In this document: one piece after another, positions 63,356 through 64,000 of the stretch
How positions within the stretch are numbered: position 1 is the stretch's first letter
Layout of the letters: each line of letters starts with the position of its first letter
Origin: Pelargonium tetragonum
Lineage: Eukaryota; Streptophyta; Magnoliopsida; Geraniales; Geraniaceae
Direction of reading: 5' to 3'
DNA: 64,000 bases
Assembly (NCBI GenBank): GCA_036897445.1
Contig: JAYMTL010000047.1
Coordinates: 58,071 to 122,070 of the forward strand
The notes under the pieces: generated by a model
Databases searched by the model: none
Seen by the model: only the letters and a program-made list of their open reading frames with translations
What the model was told of the DNA's origin: nothing
Translations under genes and position numbers: made by a program

Positions 63356-63425
63356 TTTCAGTCTTTCGTGAAATGTTTTTAAGTAGTTGCTTTTTTATGC
63401 TATGTTTGTTCCTTGGTTTACTAGT
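63356..63425 (+). rRNA. SSU rRNA 3'-domain-like fragment (copy J)
   Basis: TCAGTC, then TTTCGTGAAATGTT and TTTAAGTAG at 63359-63385, align with the SSU rRNA TCAGCTCGTGTTGTGAAATGTTGGGTTAAGTCC (E. coli about 1063-1090). This includes ten exact bases, GTGAAATGTT. Then TTTATGCTATGTTTGTTCC at 63394-63412 lines up with CCCTTATCCTTTGTTGCC. The spacing from GTGAAATG to TTTGTT is 37, against 45 in E. coli. TATGTTTGTTCC with the following TGG is shared with 38569 in island D. The downstream GGAGGAAGG block is not found in the next 500 bases. It is the best-preserved first block of the family but lacks the conserved CGCAACGAGCGC. Confidence 0.4.
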
Positions 63426-64000
63426 TAGATTAGATTTGCTTTCAAAAGAAGGTTAGCAGTTTACTAGGCATTTCGAGTGAAAGTCCTGCTTAGTAAAGTC
63501 GCTTAGATATAAGGAAAAGATTCACAACTAGTAAAGTACTTCTAGCTCTAGTCCAGAAAGAGAGTTGTAAGCAATTCAAATAGTTACAGGAAAGCCAGAG
63601 GTGTTGAATAGATATTTGGAGTACCTAAAAGCGATAAAAGGAGCTTTTTAGACAGTAACCCCGGGCTTTTTGCTTGAATCCCTCACCAGGTTTCTTAGGC
63701 TTTTCTTCCTTTTAAGTATAGGGGCAATCCTGCTTTTCTAAAAGGGGATACCCAATTCATAGTTAAAATAGACTTTTTATAGTTCTACTCCAAAAGTGCC
63801 CTTTTTTATTCATTTTCCATGTAGTAGGGAAGTCGTACCCTTTTCATATCTATTTAATAGGATTTTTTAGGAATTTGCACAGCAAGTAACATGCCTAAAG
63901 CCAGGGCTCCTTTAACCTCGCTAAATCTTACTTAGTTAGCAGTCGAAAGTCAATCCCAGACTACAACCTGCTTCTGTAATTCCCTGTGTTAATCCCAATG
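63426..64000. other. Spacer to the window end
   Basis: No gene or family block seen. The texture returns to hairpin-rich near 63660 (CCCCGGGC) and 63745. The feature runs off the window. Confidence 0.5.

Overview
This window looks like organellar, most likely mitochondrial, DNA that carries no intact protein gene. It is about one third G+C in the lines I counted by hand. No ATG-initiated standard-code reading frame is longer than about 104 codons, and none of the short frames reads as a known protein. I found no convincing tRNA, no full-length rRNA, and no cox1, cob or cox3. Two signals fill the sequence. The first is a sea of tiny hairpins with the consensus AGGGANTCCCT. The second is a set of diverged repeats a few hundred bases long.

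The best match I know is a dinoflagellate mitochondrial genome. These are recombined and hairpin-rich, have only three protein genes plus fragmented rRNAs, and lack tRNA genes. The roughly 326 kb mitochondrial assembly reported for Symbiodinium (Breviolum) minutum was described as about 64% A+T and about 99% non-coding, which is very like this window. The assignment rests on style and composition, not on a diagnostic gene, and I hold it at roughly even odds. Another expanded, hairpin-laden organelle genome is the main alternative.

Layout: 1-26 kb is hairpin-rich spacer with nothing gene-like. From 26.4 to 31.8 kb, hairpin-poor islands carry shared repeats. Spacer follows to 38.4 kb. Islands return at 38.4-39.2, 42.0-42.7, 43.2 and 44.2-44.5 kb. 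Spacer with scattered 20-35 bp repeats runs from 44.5 to 60.2 kb. An island lies at 60.2-61.2 kb, and spacer with one more family member at 63.4 kb ends the window.

The most interesting observation is that the islands share one repeat family. It has at least eight diverged copies, five on the plus strand (about 27.0, 29.6, 30.9, 38.6 and 63.4 kb) and three on the minus strand (about 42.3, 44.4 and 60.7 kb). Its blocks line up in order with the 3' domain of small-subunit rRNA, roughly E. coli positions 1065-1220: a GTGAAATGTT..TTAAGT block, a TTATNC..TTTGTTCC block, a GAC....GGAGGAAGGT block and a CCTTATAACC block. None of the copies keeps every universally conserved base. They therefore look like degenerate or rearranged copies of an rRNA fragment gene rather than ordinary functional rRNA. 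In two copies an AGGGANTCCCT-type hairpin sits exactly at the GGAGGAAGG site, which suggests that the hairpins are mobile or copy themselves.
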